64,000 nt of DNA from Pedobacter lusitanus (GTDB lineage Bacteria > Bacteroidota > Bacteroidia > Sphingobacteriales > Sphingobacteriaceae): the NCBI RefSeq assembly GCF_040026395.1, contig NZ_CP157278.1:5456001-5520000 (forward strand), read 5' to 3'. The translations under genes and the position numbers were made by a program. Under the pieces are notes generated by a model that searched no databases, was not told the DNA's origin, and was given only the letters and a program-made list of their open reading frames with translations. Every line of letters starts with the position of its first letter. Positions within the stretch are counted from its first letter, which is position 1. Shown one piece after another: positions 61,392-64,000 of the stretch.

Positions 61392-61686
61392 GAAAAATAG
61401 TAGATTTGGCGCTATAATTTTGTACTTATTATGGATAGGCTTGTGCTTAATTTTTAGTTTATATATTCCTGCCTTCAGTGCTGGCTCTGATTCAAGTGAT
61501 CCAGCTTCATTCGGATTACGGATTTATGCTATTATTGGTTTAGTTTGTGGTACATTTCTAATAAGTTTATCTAACATGTATTTCTTTAGGGAATGGGTCA
61601 AGAGATTTTGGTATATAAATGGTTCTATAACTCTAATCACAGGAGGGATAATTGTTTATTATATTGTGAAAATGAATAATCTGTAA
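61390..61686 (+). CDS. Small three-helix membrane protein
   Basis: Protein of 98 residues with helices at about 7-28, 44-62 and 74-93 (AIILYLLWIGLCLIFSLYI, YAIIGLVCGTFLISLSN, GSITLITGGIIVYYIVKMNN). Family unknown. It sits at the far end of the cassette region and may be another orphan immunity gene, but no toxin fragment precedes it. Confidence 0.5.
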   Translation: MKNSRFGAIILYLLWIGLCLIFSLYIPAFSAGSDSSDPASFGLRIYAIIGLVCGTFLISLSNMYFFREWVKRFWYINGSITLITGGIIVYYIVKMNNL

Positions 61687-61736
61687 TCCTAAGGTTATTA
61701 TTCTAAAATTGTTGATACAAACGAATTAGTAGTTAT

Positions 61737-62702
61737 ATGACTATAAAAAGGTTAATTAGTAGCCCGGGGAAAATTTATCTTTTATCAATTGCAATTATTA
61801 CTGTAACCTGTTCTAATCCCGAAATCAGTAAAATGAAGGATGGGCTGGAAAGTTTTGATGTATCCCCAGATGGGAAATCTTTAATTTTCACCTGGAATAT
61901 TGGAGGTAAATCCTGTCTGTTTCATTCAGATATAGACGGTAAGAATCCAAAATTACTTATTAACTCTGATAAGCATATATCTGTTTACAGGCCCAGGTTT
62001 TCTCCAGATGGAAGAAAAATAGTCTTTGTTGGCGGAATACCTGATACTTTTAACGGAGCAATATGGATTGCAAACATAAGTGGAGATAGTTTAAAACAAA
62101 TCACGGATACGAGCGGGATAAAAACTGAGGCAGTCTTTTCAAATAATGGGGAAAGTATATATTTTGCTCAGGCTAATGAATATGCATCTTACTCACCTTT
62201 AGCGAATAGAGCTGCCCATGATTTTGATATTTATTCAGTTGCATTGAATGGGGGGGAGGTGTCAAAAATATCGGATCTAAAGGCTTATTCATTAGCTAAT
62301 ATCTCAGATGTTGATAGTAATCGATTAATTCTTGATATGAAAGGAACAGAAAGCGGTGTTTTCTTTTATGAAAAGGGGAAGTCAGTATTGAATAAAGTGT
62401 CTTTTAAGAATGATAGTCTTTCTTATTCTAAAGGGTATTCAAATCCTATTTTAATAAATAAAGACAATATAATTTGTGCTTCTTATTATGTGCTAGTAGA
62501 CATTGATATGAAAATTCAGCAGGAAAAAGTGATTTTGCCATCTGACAACTCCTCTATTAGAGTGATTCGTTATAATAAAGGATTAGGTAGACTTTTCATT
62601 CAAAAGGGAGACAAGTTGAATTATATTCATTCTATGAATCTGGATGGATCGGATTTAAAAAACATTCCGATATTCATCAATAGTAAAACAACCAAAAATT
62701 AA
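61737..62702 (+). CDS. TolB-like beta-propeller lipoprotein
   Basis: Protein of 321 residues with an N-terminal signal and probable lipobox (IITVTCSN, Cys about 25). At least three PD40-type repeats are visible: FDVSPDGKSLIFTWN, PRFSPDGRKIVFVGG and AVFSNNGESIYFAQ, consistent with a TolB-like propeller. No Tol-Pal genes are adjacent, so it is not the canonical TolB; a surface binding role is likely. It marks the border between the cassette region and housekeeping genes. Confidence 0.75.
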   Translation: MTIKRLISSPGKIYLLSIAIITVTCSNPEISKMKDGLESFDVSPDGKSLIFTWNIGGKSCLFHSDIDGKNPKLLINSDKHISVYRPRFSPDGRKIVFVGGIPDTFNGAIWIANISGDSLKQITDTSGIKTEAVFSNNGESIYFAQANEYASYSPLANRAAHDFDIYSVALNGGEVSKISDLKAYSLANISDVDSNRLILDMKGTESGVFFYEKGKSVLNKVSFKNDSLSYSKGYSNPILINKDNIICASYYVLVDIDMKIQQEKVILPSDNSSIRVIRYNKGLGRLFIQKGDKLNYIHSMNLDGSDLKNIPIFINSKTTKN

Positions 62703-62707
62703 AGATC

Positions 62708-62758
62708 TAAAAAAACTCCGCCAAGAAAACCATCTTAGCAGAGCTTTTTTATTATTCT
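62708..62758. terminator. Weak terminator between convergent genes
   Basis: CTCCGCCAAGA and TCTTAGCAGAG can pair imperfectly, with A residues on the left and TTTTTTATT on the right. It lies between the propeller gene and the aminotransferase stop. Confidence 0.5.
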
Positions 62759-62767
62759 AATAAAACT

Positions 62768-63961
62768 CTAGCTCAATTTAGCCAGTGCTTCTTTAATTCT
62801 TGAAACAGCCTTAACCAACTGCTCTTCTGCAGCTGCGTAAGAAATACGGATACAGTTCTCATTACCGAAAGCCTCACCAGTAACTGTTGAAACATGTGCC
62901 TCATTCAACAAATACAAACATAATTCTTCAGCATTATTGATCACCTGACCATTTACGCTTTTTCCAAAGTACTCTTTAACTTCCGGGAAGAAATAGAAAG
63001 CACCATCAGGAAGGTTTACCTTAATACCAGGAACCTCTTTAAGCAGGCCGTAAACTAAATCTCTACGTTTTCTGAACTCATTTTTCATTGCAATTACACT
63101 GTCCAGGCTGCTTTGGTAAGCACCTAATGCTGCGCGTTGTGAGATAGAAGAAGTTCCTGAAGTGATCTGTCCCTGCAGTTTATCACAAGCTGCTGCAATT
63201 TCACTGTTAGAAGCCATATAGCCGACTCTCCAGCCTGTCATTGCATAAGCTTTTGAGAAACCATTGATAATGATTACACGGTCTTTAATCGCATCAAAAG
63301 CAGCGATTGAAGCATGTTTGTCTACAAAGTTGATATGTTCGTAAATTTCATCAGAGATGATGTAAATATTCGGGTGTTTTTCAAAAACTGCAGCAAGACT
63401 TGCCAGTTCTTCATGGCTGTAAACCGATCCTGTTGGGTTACAAGGCGAAGAGAACATAAAAAGCTTAGTTTTTGGAGTAATGGCAGCTTCCAGCTGATCA
63501 GCCGTGATTTTGAAATCATTTTCTACTGTTGCGTTGATGAACACAGTTTCACCTTCCGCCAGTTTAATCATTTCTGAGTAAGAAACCCAGTATGGAGTAG
63601 GTACGATAACTTCTTCTCCCGGATTAACCAGACACATTACCGCATTAGCCAATGATTGTTTAGCACCGGTTGATACTACGATCTGATCAAAAGTATAAGT
63701 TAATCCATTTTCATTCTTCAGCTTTTCAACTATCGCCTTTCGCAGTTCAGGGTAACCGGATACAGGAGTATAATAAGAATAGTTCTCATCTATAGCCTTC
63801 TTTGCGGCCTCCTTAACATGTTCTGGTGTAAAAAAGTCCGGCTCTCCGAAGCTCAGATTAATTACATCAATTCCTTTCGCGGTGAGTTCTCTCCCCAGCT
63901 TTGCCATTTTAATGGTCTGTGATTCTGATAGATTGTTGATTCTGTTCGATAAAAATGTCAT
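62768..63961 (-). CDS. Class I pyridoxal phosphate aminotransferase (AspC-like)
   Basis: Aminotransferase of 397 residues of the Igamma aspartate type. The PLP lysine is in NGFSKAYAMTGWRVGYMAS; SSPCNPTGSVYS and the Tyr/Asp pair in IISDEIYEHINF are the cofactor contacts; YTPVSGYPELRKAIVEKL is typical. Start set at ATG 63961 (MTFLSNRINNLSESQTI), seven residues inside the longest frame. It probably uses aspartate or another amino acid with 2-oxoglutarate. Confidence 0.95.
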   Translation of the reverse strand: MTFLSNRINNLSESQTIKMAKLGRELTAKGIDVINLSFGEPDFFTPEHVKEAAKKAIDENYSYYTPVSGYPELRKAIVEKLKNENGLTYTFDQIVVSTGAKQSLANAVMCLVNPGEEVIVPTPYWVSYSEMIKLAEGETVFINATVENDFKITADQLEAAITPKTKLFMFSSPCNPTGSVYSHEELASLAAVFEKHPNIYIISDEIYEHINFVDKHASIAAFDAIKDRVIIINGFSKAYAMTGWRVGYMASNSEIAAACDKLQGQITSGTSSISQRAALGAYQSSLDSVIAMKNEFRKRRDLVYGLLKEVPGIKVNLPDGAFYFFPEVKEYFGKSVNGQVINNAEELCLYLLNEAHVSTVTGEAFGNENCIRISYAAAEEQLVKAVSRIKEALAKLS

Positions 63962-64000
63962 GATTCGCTTATAAGATAGCAAATATAAAAACCTGAGTCA

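Overview
The window looks like chromosome of a Bacteroidota bacterium of the Sphingobacteriaceae, most like Pedobacter. I infer this from three things: many promoters with the Bacteroidota -7 element TAnnTTTG, short lipoproteins with a Cys at about position 18-25, and protein families typical of the group (secreted S9 peptidase, DUF6443-type RHS protein, SpmA-SpmB fusion, DnaQ-GIY-YIG fusion). No species can be named from sequence alone.

Layout. 1-9.4 kb: hybrid histidine kinase, LysR regulator with a YeiH-type exporter, zinc metallopeptidase lipoprotein, and a Tat-type bicupin (oxalate decarboxylase family) divergent from a GntR regulator with three shared operators, then a polysaccharide-lyase-like lipoprotein. 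9.6-18.3 kb: small secreted protein, solitary PIN-like protein, phosphatidylserine decarboxylase-like protein, Hsp70-like ATPase, an HTH/S24-like regulator, an unknown protein, an SDR and an acetyltransferase. 18.4-21.2 kb: a phage-like island with an S24 repressor, paired operators, a one-helix membrane protein and a beta-helix protein. 21.3-32.1 kb: cupin, two tandem exported DJ-1/PfpI proteins, an AarF kinase, a scar where two decapitated genes meet head to head, HxlR with nitroreductase, tRNA-Arg(UCU), DnaQ-GIY-YIG nuclease, lone response regulator and OsmC. 32.2-52.3 kb: mostly housekeeping genes (SpmAB, S9 peptidase, yidC, pyrG, kdsB, deoxynucleoside kinase, trpS, gatC, ABC ATPase, cobalamin adenosyltransferase, ispD, queA, ABC permease, hydrolase, MFS).

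52.7-61.7 kb is the most interesting part. A complete RHS protein of 1153 residues, with a predicted alpha/beta-hydrolase toxin tip and a membrane immunity gene, is followed by about 5.5 kb of AT-rich leftovers: orphan toxin C-termini, immunity-like genes, an immunity-like pseudogene, an open frame broken by an exact 16-bp tandem duplication, repeated strong hairpins, and a second copy of the RHS toxin tip. The second copy is identical to the first over 325 bp, then diverges towards its own immunity gene. This looks like a cassette store from which the RHS tip and immunity pair could be exchanged by homologous recombination. The window ends with a TolB-like lipoprotein and a class I aminotransferase.

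Functions are from reading the translations and recalling family motifs; no database search was possible. Promoters, operators and terminators are sequence predictions only.
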